This document shows, piece after piece, positions 17,296 through 26,955 of a stretch of DNA of 64,000 nucleotides (the stretch's first letter is position 1; each line of letters opens with the position of its first letter). The notes beneath the pieces were generated by a model. It was not told the origin of the DNA, searched no databases, and saw nothing but the letters and a program-made list of their open reading frames with translations. The position numbers were made by a program, and so were the translations under genes. The stretch is from Dysgonomonas sp. 25 (GTDB lineage Bacteria > Bacteroidota > Bacteroidia > Bacteroidales > Dysgonomonadaceae), in NCBI RefSeq assembly GCF_010501075.1, contig NZ_QVMN01000003.1, positions 14,292 to 78,291 on the forward strand, in the 5' to 3' direction.

Positions 17296-17985
17296 ATGGG
17301 AACACGTTATTCAATAAAATTATTATTCTTGCTTTTATTTGTATCGGTTGGATTAAAATCTCAAATTACCATAGGCGCAGGCATCCCTCCCGAAAAAGCA
17401 GCGTTGCTGGATATAAAAAATAAAGATGGAGGAGCAGGAAATGCAACGGTCGATTATGGTGGATTGTTGCTGCCGCGTGTGGAACTGGATGATGTAAATG
17501 AATTGACTATATTTTTGGACAAGGCCTCTCCGGACTATGCCACTCAAAAGACGCGCCATGTGGGGTTGACTATATATAATATTAAGCCGGATCATGCAAA
17601 CAATATAGAAAAAGGTGTATATGTGTGGAACGGCGAACGATGGGAGAAATCGACTTACCGGAAAAGAGTCAATTTCTTTTATATGCCATCCATCCAGATA
17701 GATACGCAAACGTCGGGGGTGAAGCCGCCGATCAATCTTTTTCAGCTTTACAAAGAGCAGTTCGAGAATCCGAAAATCGTGAGCGCAGGTGCTCCGGCAG
17801 GGATACCATACTTTCATAATCCGACAGACCTGTTTTATTATATAACGGATTATGATAGCAACGTGCTGGAAAATATAACAATTTCGAACGAAGGAGTTAT
17901 GACATATTCGGTAAAGGCGCAATCGAGCCCGGTTTCATTTATCAATATCGTTTTTGTTGTGAATGCTCAGCCTAACGGAAACTAA
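17296..17985 (+). CDS. Exported protein with QxTIG module
   Basis: The product is 229 residues. It has a signal peptide (MGTRYSIKLLFLLLFVSVGLKS) and then QITIGAGIPPEKAALLDI and GGLLLPRVEL, the same module as in the LRR protein at 498. Then follows NGERWEK and a C-terminal section without recognised features. The module with GxYVWNGERW (compare GLFVWGGEQW in the LRR protein) is found in exported proteins of this group of bacteria. The stop is 8 bp before the lectin-like gene, so the two are surely co-transcribed and probably work together at the cell surface. No enzymatic motif is visible. Confidence 0.75.
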   Translation: MGTRYSIKLLFLLLFVSVGLKSQITIGAGIPPEKAALLDIKNKDGGAGNATVDYGGLLLPRVELDDVNELTIFLDKASPDYATQKTRHVGLTIYNIKPDHANNIEKGVYVWNGERWEKSTYRKRVNFFYMPSIQIDTQTSGVKPPINLFQLYKEQFENPKIVSAGAPAGIPYFHNPTDLFYYITDYDSNVLENITISNEGVMTYSVKAQSSPVSFINIVFVVNAQPNGN

Positions 17986-17993
17986 AGTAGCCC

Positions 17994-19571
17994 ATGATGA
18001 AAAAAGCAATTTGTCTATCTGCAAAAATACTGTTTGTATCCTTCTTTTTATTTCCATTTCATCAGTTGCAGGCTCAATCTACGCCCTCTATATATGGTGA
18101 ATTTCCCTATATCCGATCGCTTATGTCGGGTACTGATGACAATCAGGGGATTAAAAAACCAGAACAAGGACGTGTGAATGTGGGCGACAGGACACCGAAT
18201 CAGGCGGTTATGACAACCGAAGGCTATCGTCTCACCGAAGATAAATCAGGAAAATTCGGAGCAATCTACCTCGATGATTGCCAATTCTCCCCGATAAATG
18301 GTATCAGGGTGGAGTTTGAATATGTAATACACAGTGCTTCCTCCTCGAACGGTGGAGCGGATGGCTTTACCTTCTTTGTATTCGACGGAAGCCAGACGTC
18401 CATTACTACAGGCTCCGGCGGTGCTTCAGCCGGATATATGTATACCCGGGCCAATAATAAAGGGAAAAAGAATCGATGCCAAGGACTGACTGGTGGCTAT
18501 CTGGGAGTGACTTTTGATGTATATGGCAATTTCAAGGATAGGCGCTGGTCGGCGACTGACAGGAAGAATGGAATAAAAGATTATGGGAATTCACAAGGGA
18601 AACAGAATCATATCACTTTGCGCGGGGCAAAAGGTGTCGCTCATCCCTCTATCAATGGGATGGGAGATGGCTATACCGGTTATCCGGTATTGATAACCCA
18701 GTCCACGACCAATAAAAGCGACAACCGGAGACTGAAAGCAGATGGGGATTATGGAAGTTTCAGTACCTCCTATAATTCTTCTTTCCAGTTGAGAAATGGC
18801 ACAGGTTCAGGGAAATACCGCAAGGCTATTATCGAACTTTACCCTATTGCCGGAAATAATGGTATGTACGTCACGGTAAAGGTTATTCACGGAGATACTG
18901 AATCTACCGTAATAAATGACTATGCCTATAAAACCGAGACTGCCTACTTCGAGAATGCTATTTCTAATGCATCGTCAGGAGATTACAATGCGGATGACAA
19001 AATAAATGAAGGAGGAGCATTCAAAGAAAACCTGAATACTGCGCCTCCCGCTATTATGAAGATGGGTTTTGCTGCCTCTACGGGCGGAAAATACGACAAG
19101 CATGTGATAAAGAATCTCTCTATAACCTTCCCTTGTTCGGCTAAGGCGGAGAATGATGCTGCGGAAACGACAAGAGGATATGCTGTATCATTGTTGCCAT
19201 TGGAAAACGATATTGCTTACACAGGACCTGTCAGCCGCATGAGTGTCGGTAGCAAGGAGTATATAGATCCGTCAACCTTCTGTTTTGTTCACCCGCTGAC
19301 AGGTCAGCCTTCTGCTACTCCTCATCAGCTGAATGTGGCAGGTCAGGGCAATTGGGTGTATGATATGCATACGAAGAAAGTTACTTTCACTCCGTTGTAT
19401 TCTTTTATTGGAAATGCTGTGGTAAAATATACCATAAAAGGAGGACTTAATAATGAGATGCCGTATTGTGACGAAGCATATCGTTCGCAACCTGCATCCA
19501 TAAGAGTAAGCGTGAGTTCCGCCGGACATAAATTGATTTCGAATCGAATGATAAGTTCTAAATTGAGATAA
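17994..19571 (+). CDS. Exported L-type lectin-like protein with Ig-like domain
   Basis: The product is 525 residues with ATG codons at 17994 and 17997. It has a signal peptide ending near LQAQ. Residues from about 60 to 380 look like a legume-lectin/concanavalin fold: GADGFTFFVFDG and GGYLGVTFDVYGNF are the typical calcium and carbohydrate-site strands, and MGFAASTGG near the end is the usual closing strand. The C-terminal 140 residues look like a bacterial Ig or cadherin-like domain (AENDAAETTRGYAV, VTFTPLYSFIGNAVVKYT). The C-terminus is short and basic, without a visible sorting domain. It probably binds glycans on the cell surface. It forms a two-gene unit with the preceding gene, ending at a terminator. 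Confidence 0.75.
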   Translation: MMKKAICLSAKILFVSFFLFPFHQLQAQSTPSIYGEFPYIRSLMSGTDDNQGIKKPEQGRVNVGDRTPNQAVMTTEGYRLTEDKSGKFGAIYLDDCQFSPINGIRVEFEYVIHSASSSNGGADGFTFFVFDGSQTSITTGSGGASAGYMYTRANNKGKKNRCQGLTGGYLGVTFDVYGNFKDRRWSATDRKNGIKDYGNSQGKQNHITLRGAKGVAHPSINGMGDGYTGYPVLITQSTTNKSDNRRLKADGDYGSFSTSYNSSFQLRNGTGSGKYRKAIIELYPIAGNNGMYVTVKVIHGDTESTVINDYAYKTETAYFENAISNASSGDYNADDKINEGGAFKENLNTAPPAIMKMGFAASTGGKYDKHVIKNLSITFPCSAKAENDAAETTRGYAVSLLPLENDIAYTGPVSRMSVGSKEYIDPSTFCFVHPLTGQPSATPHQLNVAGQGNWVYDMHTKKVTFTPLYSFIGNAVVKYTIKGGLNNEMPYCDEAYRSQPASIRVSVSSAGHKLISNRMISSKLR

Positions 19572-19616
19572 CTAAACGCAAAAAGGCCCAACACCTATTT
19601 CATACTATTTTGCTGA

Positions 19617-19660
19617 AAGGCATCTCCGGCAGGCCCAATCAATACGGAGATGCCCTTTTT
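19617..19660 (+). terminator. Terminator after the lectin-like gene
   Basis: The stem GGCATCTCCG (19619-19628) pairs with CGGAGATGCC (19645-19654), with a 16-base loop, followed by CTTTTT. It ends directly against the stop of the convergent AraC gene. Confidence 0.8.
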
Positions 19661-20524
19661 CTATTCAATAGGAATGTATATTTCCGTTTTCAGTTTCTCG
19701 GGAGCGGTATTCATCGGGTTGTTCAGGTATTTTTCGAAGCACGAAGCATTCCGCAACTGATAACCACCTTCGGGTATATGCTTCTCGTATATGGTGTCGT
19801 AGACGCTACCCAGATGCTCGTAAGAACCTTGGTATCTGAACATGAGATATTTTCCTTCCTTCACCATTTTTACGCCGATTTCTCCTTTAGGCTTTGCCTT
19901 TTTAGATACGGTCAGGCAAATATCTGTATGCAATTTATCCTCCGATGTCACTTTCGGGTCGTTGTGGTAGATGCAGATATGTTCCATTCCCATGAGTGTG
20001 AATAGCTTATTCTCTTTCACGTATTCCCAGAGCGTTTTCCATACTTCTCCGTAATCGAGCGTCTGATATCCGCCGATTCGTTGGATATAAATAGCCGTTT
20101 TGGGTTTGAAGGTTACTACCTTTTTCTTCGATATGTTCAGATTCGCATTTAATTGTATTGGTTTCATAATCGTAAAATCTTTATTGTTCCGGTAATCGCT
20201 TGGCGAAATATTGTAGAACTGCTTAAAGACCTTAGACAGAGAAGAAGGCGTTTCGTAACCCACGCGATAAGCTATTTCCTGGATAGGCAAATCCGTATGG
20301 CGGATGAGTTGAGCTGCAGTCTCTACCCTTAGACGTACGATAAACGCTCCGATAGGCTCACCCAGAAAAGCTTTCATAATCCGTTGGAAATGAAAAGGCG
20401 AAAAGTTGGACATTTCGGCCAGCATCCGCAAATCAATATTCTCATCCAGATGATTGTTGATGTATTCTACAACAATATTGATTTGCTTCAGGTATTCTTC
20501 TTTTGTCGATGGTCGTTGAGGCAT
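19661..20524 (-). CDS. AraC-family regulator with GyrI-like domain
   Basis: The product is 287 residues from the ATG at 20524 (MPQRPSTKEEYLKQINIVVE). The open frame runs on to 20788, but that part overlaps the divergent yigZ gene and spans this gene's own -7 box, so it was not used. Residues about 10-110 are the AraC DNA-binding domain with two HTH motifs (DLRMLAEMSNFSPFHFQRIM; IAYRVGYETPSSLSKVFKQF). The rest is a GyrI-like/effector-binding domain (about 130-287; TAIYIQRIGGYQ, GKYLMFRYQGSYEHL), which binds small hydrophobic ligands in related proteins such as Rob and SbmC. The target genes are unknown. Confidence 0.9.
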   Translation of the reverse strand: MPQRPSTKEEYLKQINIVVEYINNHLDENIDLRMLAEMSNFSPFHFQRIMKAFLGEPIGAFIVRLRVETAAQLIRHTDLPIQEIAYRVGYETPSSLSKVFKQFYNISPSDYRNNKDFTIMKPIQLNANLNISKKKVVTFKPKTAIYIQRIGGYQTLDYGEVWKTLWEYVKENKLFTLMGMEHICIYHNDPKVTSEDKLHTDICLTVSKKAKPKGEIGVKMVKEGKYLMFRYQGSYEHLGSVYDTIYEKHIPEGGYQLRNASCFEKYLNNPMNTAPEKLKTEIYIPIE

Positions 20525-20550
20525 AATCCGTAATATTTCAATTTCGGGAT

Positions 20551-20558
20551 CAAAAATA
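20551..20558 (-). promoter_or_regulatory. -7 box of the AraC/GyrI-like gene
   Basis: TATTTTTG on the minus strand fits TAnnTTTG and places the transcript start around 20544, just before the ATG at 20524. Confidence 0.6.
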
Positions 20559-20619
20559 GAAATAGGAAACCAAACAGGCTTTTCCAAAAATGCGAACTTC
20601 ATGGTAAAGATAAGATTAT

Positions 20620-20627
20620 TATCTTTG
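20620..20627 (+). promoter_or_regulatory. -7 box of yigZ
   Basis: TATCTTTG matches the consensus, but only 5 bp separate it from the yigZ ATG at 20633. With the usual distance of about 7 bp from box to transcript start, the mRNA would begin at or within the start codon. Confidence 0.6.
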
Positions 20628-20632
20628 CATTT

Positions 20633-21229
20633 ATGCAAGATACATTCCGGACGATACAAGAAACGACCAAAAGCATATTCGCCGAGAAAAGGAGTAAGTT
20701 TATCGCTTATGCCATTCCCGTACGTACGGCCGATGAGGTGAAAACCGAGTTGGCTAAGTACAGAAAGGAATATTACGATGCGCGTCATGTCTGCTGGGCG
20801 TATGTTCTGGGGGCAGAGCGCTCCGACTTTCGCTCCAACGACGACGGCGAGCCTTCGGGTACGGCAGGGAAGCCGATTCTGGGGCAGATAAACTCAGCAG
20901 AATTGACTGATATTCTGGTGTTGGTTGTCCGTTATTTTGGCGGCATCAAATTGGGAACGAGCGGATTGATAGTTGCTTATCGCGAAGCGGCTGCGCAGGC
21001 CATTGCTGAATCACTTGTTGTGGAAAAGACTGTGGATTGCGAAACCGAATTCGTATTCGAATATCCGTTTATGAATGATGTGATGAAGATCGTCAAAGAC
21101 CTCGAACCGGCGATTGTGGAGCAATCTTTCGATATGGATTGCCGGATGAAGTTGCGCATCCGCAAAGCCAAGTTCGACGAAATGCTTGGGCGTCTCGAGA
21201 AGGTGGAAACATTACACTTTCCTGAATAG
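20633..21229 (+). CDS. yigZ: YigZ/IMPACT-family protein
   Basis: The product is 198 residues. The N-terminal IMPACT/UPF0029 domain carries the signature RHVCWAYVLG and SDDGEPSGTAGKPILG-like text (SNDDGEPSGTAGKPIL), then LVVRYFGGIKLGTSGLIVAYREAA. The C-terminal DUF1949-type ferredoxin-like domain covers about 135-198. Its relatives include eukaryotic IMPACT, which modulates translation control by GCN2; the bacterial role is uncertain, although it was once described as a proline dipeptidase. The start at 20633 matches the family N-terminus (an FAEKRSKFIAYA-type beginning) and would give an almost leaderless message from the box at 20620. Confidence 0.92.
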   Translation: MQDTFRTIQETTKSIFAEKRSKFIAYAIPVRTADEVKTELAKYRKEYYDARHVCWAYVLGAERSDFRSNDDGEPSGTAGKPILGQINSAELTDILVLVVRYFGGIKLGTSGLIVAYREAAAQAIAESLVVEKTVDCETEFVFEYPFMNDVMKIVKDLEPAIVEQSFDMDCRMKLRIRKAKFDEMLGRLEKVETLHFPE

Positions 21230-21265
21230 GGATATTGTAATTTTCTGATTTCCAATCATGATTGT

Positions 21266-21775
21266 CCAAAAAGTAACAAAACTCTATTTATTTTCGGTGG
21301 TTTTTATCAAGTTACCTTTTTATAACTTAACCACGAAGAACACTAAGGTTCTACACTAAGTTCACAAAGAAACAAATTTAACCACGGAGTATCACAGAGT
21401 TCTTCACGGAGTACCTCGGATAAAAAAGTAACATAACTCTACTGATTTTTATTGTTTTTAGAAGGTTACTTTTCCTTGCCTACTTTATTATTCCTGTCAT
21501 GCTGAGTGAACACGAAGGATCCCGCGTCCTTATCTGTAAGAGATGTCTCAAACAAGCTTCGGCATGACAAAAATTCCCAAAAAGTAACAATCCCCTACTC
21601 ATTTAAGCCGTTTTCGAGGAGTTACTTTTCTCAGTGTAGCTCAGTGCCTTCTTAGTGTAGCTCAGTGTTACTTTTTATTACTTAACCACCAAGCACAAAG
21701 TTTTAAAAAAACGCTTTCTGCCAAAAAGTAACAAACCTCTATCGCTTTAAATAGGTTTTTAGCGTGTTACCTTTA
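21266..21775. repeat. Four AAAAGTAAC...GTTACTTTT units with nested repeats
   Basis: The copies are at about 21266-21322, 21422-21474, 21576-21630 and 21721-21775. Each begins with (C)AAAAAGTAACA followed by a short CTCTA-type stretch and ends with GTTACYTTT, so each is a palindrome of about 55 bp with a variable centre. Between copies 1-2, 2-3 and 3-4 lie, in order, AACCACGAAG/CACGGAG repeats, the 75-bp element, and AGTGTAGCTCAGTG text with TTAACCACCAAGCACAAAG. The array shape is unlike CRISPR because spacers are unequal and the units are inverted repeats. Confidence 0.7.
21495..21569. repeat. 75-bp TGTCAT...ATGACA intergenic element, copy 2
   Basis: It has the same length and the same ends (TGTCAT and ATGACA) as the element at 1861-1935, with internal GGATC and GAGATGTCTC. 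It is nested between repeat units 2 and 3 of the array. Confidence 0.6.
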
Positions 21776-21787
21776 AACGCCGAATAA

Positions 21788-21822
21788 CAAAAGGGGAGAC
21801 AAAACCCGCAGGCTGTCTCCCC
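21788..21822 (-). terminator. Terminator after gdhA
   Basis: GGGGAGACA (21793-21801) and TGTCTCCCC (21814-21822) form a 9-bp perfect stem; on the minus strand TTTTGTT follows. Confidence 0.8.
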
Positions 21823-21848
21823 ATATAGATAAAATTAAATGAACAAGA

Positions 21849-23204
<1,356 letters not shown>

Positions 23205-23220
23205 TTATGATTAATTGATG

Positions 23221-23228
23221 CAAATATA
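23221..23228 (-). promoter_or_regulatory. -7 box of gdhA
   Basis: TATATTTG on the minus strand fits TAnnTTTG, 37 bp before the ATG. Confidence 0.5.
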
Positions 23229-23318
23229 GTAAAAATATTGCCAATTTGATTAAAAAATGATATTTTTTATTTCTAAGGGAGATTTTGATTAAAATTATCC
23301 ATCTTGGCATGATTTTGC

Positions 23319-23348
23319 TTGTTTACACGGTTATTTTTCCTATTTTTG
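23319..23348 (+). promoter_or_regulatory. Promoter of the rfbB-murB-murA group
   Basis: TTG (23319-23321), a 19-bp spacer and TATTTTTG (23341-23348) match the Bacteroidetes promoter pattern, 34 bp before the rfbB ATG. Confidence 0.75.
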
Positions 23349-23382
23349 TGTTTAATATATTTAAGTAAGATAAAAAACTGAT

Positions 23383-24519
23383 ATGACATACTTTATTACC
23401 GGAGGAGCCGGATTTATAGGTTCCAACTTCGTGAAACATATGTTAGCGGCTCATCCCGAAGCCAAGCTAATTGTATTCGATGCCTTAACATACGCAGGAA
23501 ATCTCGGGACATTGGCTAACGAATTGAAAGATGCCCGCGTGACATTTGTCAAAGGGGATATTTGCAGCCGCGAAGATGTAGAAAAAGTGTTCAATGAGCA
23601 TACGATTGATTATGTCGTGAACTTCGCTGCCGAGAGCCATGTAGACCGCAGTATCGAGAATCCGCAATTATTTTTGCAAGTCAATATATTAGGTACACAG
23701 AATTTGTTGGACGTTGCCAAAAAAGCCTGGACAACCGGGACGGACGAAAACGGTTATCCGACCTGGCGCGAGGGGGTGAAATTCCTGCAAGTATCTACCG
23801 ACGAAGTATATGGCTCGTTGGGCGATACCGGCTATTTTACCGAGACAACACCGCTCGATCCCCGTTCGCCGTACAGTTCGGCCAAAACAGGTGGCGACCT
23901 TATCGTACGGGCGTATAACGAAACCTATAAAATGCCTGTTAATATCACCCGTTGCTCCAACAACTACGGGCCTTACCATTTCCCCGAAAAGCTGATTCCG
24001 CTTATTATCCGCAATATTCTGGCGGGTAAGCCGTTGCCTGTTTATGGCGATGGAAGCAATGTGCGCGACTGGTTATATGTCGTAGACCATTGCAAGGCGA
24101 TAGATAAAGTCGTTCATCACGGCAGGGTAGGCGAGGTGTACAATATCGGCGGGCACAACGAGAAGAAGAATATCGACATCGTGAAGCTCGTGATTGCTAC
24201 TATCCACAACATTATGGAGAAAGAGCCTAAATACCGCGACGTCTTGAAGAAGAAAGAAATCGCTGCCGATGGCTCTATCGATATCAGCTGGATAAATAAT
24301 GATTTGATAACGTTTGTCCGCGACCGTCAAGGGCATGATCAGCGATATGCTATCGATCCCACTAAAATATCGACCGAGTTGGACTGGCTACCCGAAACAA
24401 TGTTTGACGAAGGTATCGTGAAAACGATTTACTGGTATCTCGACAATCAGGATTGGGTGGAAGAAGTCACATCGGGCGACTATATGAAGTATTACGAGCA
24501 AATGTATAAAGACAGATAA
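23383..24519 (+). CDS. rfbB: dTDP-glucose 4,6-dehydratase
   Basis: The product is 378 residues of the extended short-chain dehydrogenase family. It converts dTDP-glucose to dTDP-4-keto-6-deoxyglucose, the entry to L-rhamnose and other deoxysugars. The NAD loop is GGAGFIGSNF, the catalytic TDE is in QVSTDEVYGSLG, and Tyr/Lys are in PYSSAKTGGD. The SHVDRSIENP and NNYGPYHFPEKLIPL stretches are typical of this enzyme rather than of epimerases. The other rml genes are not in this window. It is 24 bp before murB, so it probably heads a polycistronic unit with cell-wall genes. Confidence 0.95.
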   Translation: MTYFITGGAGFIGSNFVKHMLAAHPEAKLIVFDALTYAGNLGTLANELKDARVTFVKGDICSREDVEKVFNEHTIDYVVNFAAESHVDRSIENPQLFLQVNILGTQNLLDVAKKAWTTGTDENGYPTWREGVKFLQVSTDEVYGSLGDTGYFTETTPLDPRSPYSSAKTGGDLIVRAYNETYKMPVNITRCSNNYGPYHFPEKLIPLIIRNILAGKPLPVYGDGSNVRDWLYVVDHCKAIDKVVHHGRVGEVYNIGGHNEKKNIDIVKLVIATIHNIMEKEPKYRDVLKKKEIAADGSIDISWINNDLITFVRDRQGHDQRYAIDPTKISTELDWLPETMFDEGIVKTIYWYLDNQDWVEEVTSGDYMKYYEQMYKDR

Positions 24520-24543
24520 TAACCCTATAAGTATTGAACTTAC

Positions 24544-25551
24544 ATGGAATATCATAGGCGTTACCCGCTTAAAGACCTGAACTCTTTCAGGACAGAAGCA
24601 TACGCTAAAATTTTCTGCAGTCCGACGAATATCGACGAGATCCGCAAATGTCTGGTCGATTATCCCGACGAAAAAAAGTTGATAATCGGAGGAGGCTGCA
24701 ATCTTTTCTTCACCAAGGATTTCGATGGACTAGTCATCAAGCTTGCCTTGTATGGTATGCACGATTCTTCGTACGAAGAAGAGCCGGATGATGAGGTTTA
24801 TATCGAAGCGATGGCTTCGGAGGACTGGGATTCGTTCGTGAATTATACTATCGAAAGCGGCTTGTGCGGATTGGAGAACCTTTCGCTTATTCCCGGAACG
24901 GTAGGTGCTGCCCCTGTGCAGAACATCGGGGCATACGGCGCGGAGGTGAAAGACAGCATCCGCGAGGTGGTTGCATTGGATATGCACACCGGCGAAGTGG
25001 TTTCCTTTACCAATGCCGAGTGCGAGTTTGCCTATCGCGATAGCGTCTTCAAGCGGAAAGGCAATTATATTATTATATCGGTGGTTTTCTGCTTGCAGCG
25101 TACATTCCACTATCAACCCAAGTATCTGGATTTGAACAAGGAACTGGAAGATGTAGAATCTCCGACGGCAAAAGATGTGCGCGATGCGGTTATCCGTATC
25201 CGTCGCCGTAAGTTGCCGGATGAGAGAGAATTACCGAATGCCGGAAGCTTTTTCAAAAACCCGTATATAACGGTAGAGCACGCGGAAGAAATAAAGGAGG
25301 CATACCCCGAATTACCCGTATTCCCTTACAAAGAAGGCTGGGTGAAAACATCGGCAGCCTTTCTGATTGACAGAGCCGGATACAAAGGCAAAAGGGTGGG
25401 GGATGTCGGCACATACCCTAATCAACCGCTTATCATCGTCAATTACGGAACGGAGGATGGGAACGAGATTGTCGGATTTATGAACGAAGTGCGCTCGGTT
25501 GTAAAGGAACAATTCGACATTATGCTCGACCCCGAAGTCCATATTTTTTAA
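24544..25551 (+). CDS. murB: UDP-N-acetylenolpyruvoylglucosamine reductase
   Basis: The product is 335 residues of the longer, type I form. It reduces the enolpyruvyl product of MurA to UDP-MurNAc with FAD and NADPH. The FAD domain starts with LNSFRTEAYAK and has IGGGCNLFFTKDF and SLIPGTVGAAPVQNIGAYG. The catalytic Ser proton donor lies in AGSFFKNPYI and the Glu in DPEVHIF at the extreme C-terminus. It lies 24 bp after rfbB and 45 bp before murA. Confidence 0.95.
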   Translation: MEYHRRYPLKDLNSFRTEAYAKIFCSPTNIDEIRKCLVDYPDEKKLIIGGGCNLFFTKDFDGLVIKLALYGMHDSSYEEEPDDEVYIEAMASEDWDSFVNYTIESGLCGLENLSLIPGTVGAAPVQNIGAYGAEVKDSIREVVALDMHTGEVVSFTNAECEFAYRDSVFKRKGNYIIISVVFCLQRTFHYQPKYLDLNKELEDVESPTAKDVRDAVIRIRRRKLPDERELPNAGSFFKNPYITVEHAEEIKEAYPELPVFPYKEGWVKTSAAFLIDRAGYKGKRVGDVGTYPNQPLIIVNYGTEDGNEIVGFMNEVRSVVKEQFDIMLDPEVHIF

Positions 25552-25596
25552 TCAAAAGCATATCAGCACATTAATATATTAAATCATTAATTATTC

Positions 25597-26907
25597 ATGG
25601 CATCATTTATTATCGAAGGCGGTTGCCGCCTCAATGGAGAAATTATCCCGCAAGGGGCAAAAAACGAAGCATTACAGATTATTTGCGCAACATTACTCAC
25701 TCCCGAAGAAGTAATTGTTGAAAATATACCCGATATATTGGATATCAATAACCTCATAGCCCTTTTGAGCGAGATGGGTGTTACCACACGCCGTATCGAC
25801 GGAGACACGTGGTCTTTCAAGGCAGATAATATCAATCTGGATTACCTCGAAACACCCGAATTCCTGAAAAAGAGCGCCTCATTGCGAGGTTCGGTAATGA
25901 TTATCGGGCCGCTCGTAGCCCGCTTCGGGAAAGCATTATTGCCTAAACCCGGAGGAGACAAAATCGGTCGCCGCCGTTTAGATACACACTTTGTAGGTAT
26001 TCAAAAGCTGGGTGCGGAATTCAATTACGACGCTAATCGCGAACTATATAGCATTTCGGGCAAAAACCTGAAAGGTACTTACATGCTGCTCGACGAGGCA
26101 TCTGTAACAGGTACGGCGAATATCCTGATGACTGCCGTGCTTGCCGAAGGCGAAACGACCATCTACAATGCTGCCTGCGAACCTTATCTGCAGCAGCTAT
26201 GTAAGTTGCTCAACCAGATGGGTGCAAAAATAACCGGTGTAGGTTCCAACCTGCTTCGTGTAGAGGGAGTGAAAGAGCTGAAAGGCGCCCGTCACCGTGT
26301 ATTGCCGGACATGATCGAGATAGGGAGCTTCATCGGTATGGCTGCAATGACAGGTTCGGAATTGACCATCAAAGACGTGGCATATGACGATTTGGGTATT
26401 ATCCCTGATACTTTCCGCCGATTGGGTATTCAGCTTGAGCGCCGTGGGGACGATATTTATATTCCCGCACAAAAAGAATACGAAATAGATACCTTTATCG
26501 ATGGTTCTATCCTTACCATTGCCGATGCTCCGTGGCCGGGTTTAACCCCCGACTTGTTGAGCGTTATCCTTGTTGTGGCGACGCAAGCTAAAGGCAGCGT
26601 ATTGATTCACCAAAAGATGTTCGAGAGCCGCTTGTTCTTTGTCGATAAACTGATCGATATGGGTGCACAGATAATCCTGTGCGATCCGCACCGTGCGACG
26701 GTTATCGGTACGGGCAAACGTCCGATGCGGGCAACCACAATGACTTCGCCCGACATCCGTGCGGGTATTGCTTTGTTGCTTGCCGCTATGTGCGCCGATG
26801 GCAAAAGCACCGTTCACAATATAGAGCAAATAGACCGTGGATACCAGAATATAGACACCCGCCTCAATCAGTTGGGTGCAAGCATTCTGCGTATGGACGG
26901 ATGTTGA
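25597..26907 (+). CDS. murA: UDP-GlcNAc 1-carboxyvinyltransferase, Asp-type
   Basis: The product is 436 residues. It adds enolpyruvate to UDP-GlcNAc, the first committed peptidoglycan step. The substrate motif KNE (residues 22-24) is present. In the flexible loop the family normally has PGGC, with the Cys that fosfomycin alkylates; here it reads KPGGDKIGRRRLD, so the residue is Asp121. The Asp form occurs in Mycobacterium and Chlamydia and is intrinsically insensitive to fosfomycin; insensitivity here follows by analogy. The C-terminal half contains repeated EPT-fold segments (TSPDIRAGIALLLAAM). It follows murB, giving adjacent consecutive pathway steps in reverse order. Confidence 0.95.
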   Translation: MASFIIEGGCRLNGEIIPQGAKNEALQIICATLLTPEEVIVENIPDILDINNLIALLSEMGVTTRRIDGDTWSFKADNINLDYLETPEFLKKSASLRGSVMIIGPLVARFGKALLPKPGGDKIGRRRLDTHFVGIQKLGAEFNYDANRELYSISGKNLKGTYMLLDEASVTGTANILMTAVLAEGETTIYNAACEPYLQQLCKLLNQMGAKITGVGSNLLRVEGVKELKGARHRVLPDMIEIGSFIGMAAMTGSELTIKDVAYDDLGIIPDTFRRLGIQLERRGDDIYIPAQKEYEIDTFIDGSILTIADAPWPGLTPDLLSVILVVATQAKGSVLIHQKMFESRLFFVDKLIDMGAQIILCDPHRATVIGTGKRPMRATTMTSPDIRAGIALLLAAMCADGKSTVHNIEQIDRGYQNIDTRLNQLGASILRMDGC

Positions 26908-26955
26908 TATTATTAAGAAAAAGACTTATATACGTATAATTCAACTTTTTACACT

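Larger units (their letters stand above)
21230..21848. other. Repeat-filled intergenic region without a gene
   Basis: About 620 bp between yigZ and the convergent gdhA. No convincing reading frame. It is filled by four AAAAGTAAC...GTTAC units, one 75-bp TGTCAT...ATGACA element, stretches of the TTAACCACGAAGAACAC / TTAACCACGGAG type (21327-21420), and the gdhA terminator. Confidence 0.8.

Noticed and set aside
17353-17922. 189-codon minus-strand frame opposite the gene at 17296
   Set aside because: No start signal and no domain; the plus-strand gene has a signal peptide and promoter.
20525-20788. N-terminal extension of the AraC/GyrI-like gene
   Set aside because: It overlaps divergent yigZ, includes the gene's own promoter box and lacks AraC-like content.
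21266-21775. Four spaced repeats considered as a CRISPR array
   Set aside because: The spacing is irregular (about 100-155 bp), the spacers are themselves known repeats, and no cas genes are near.
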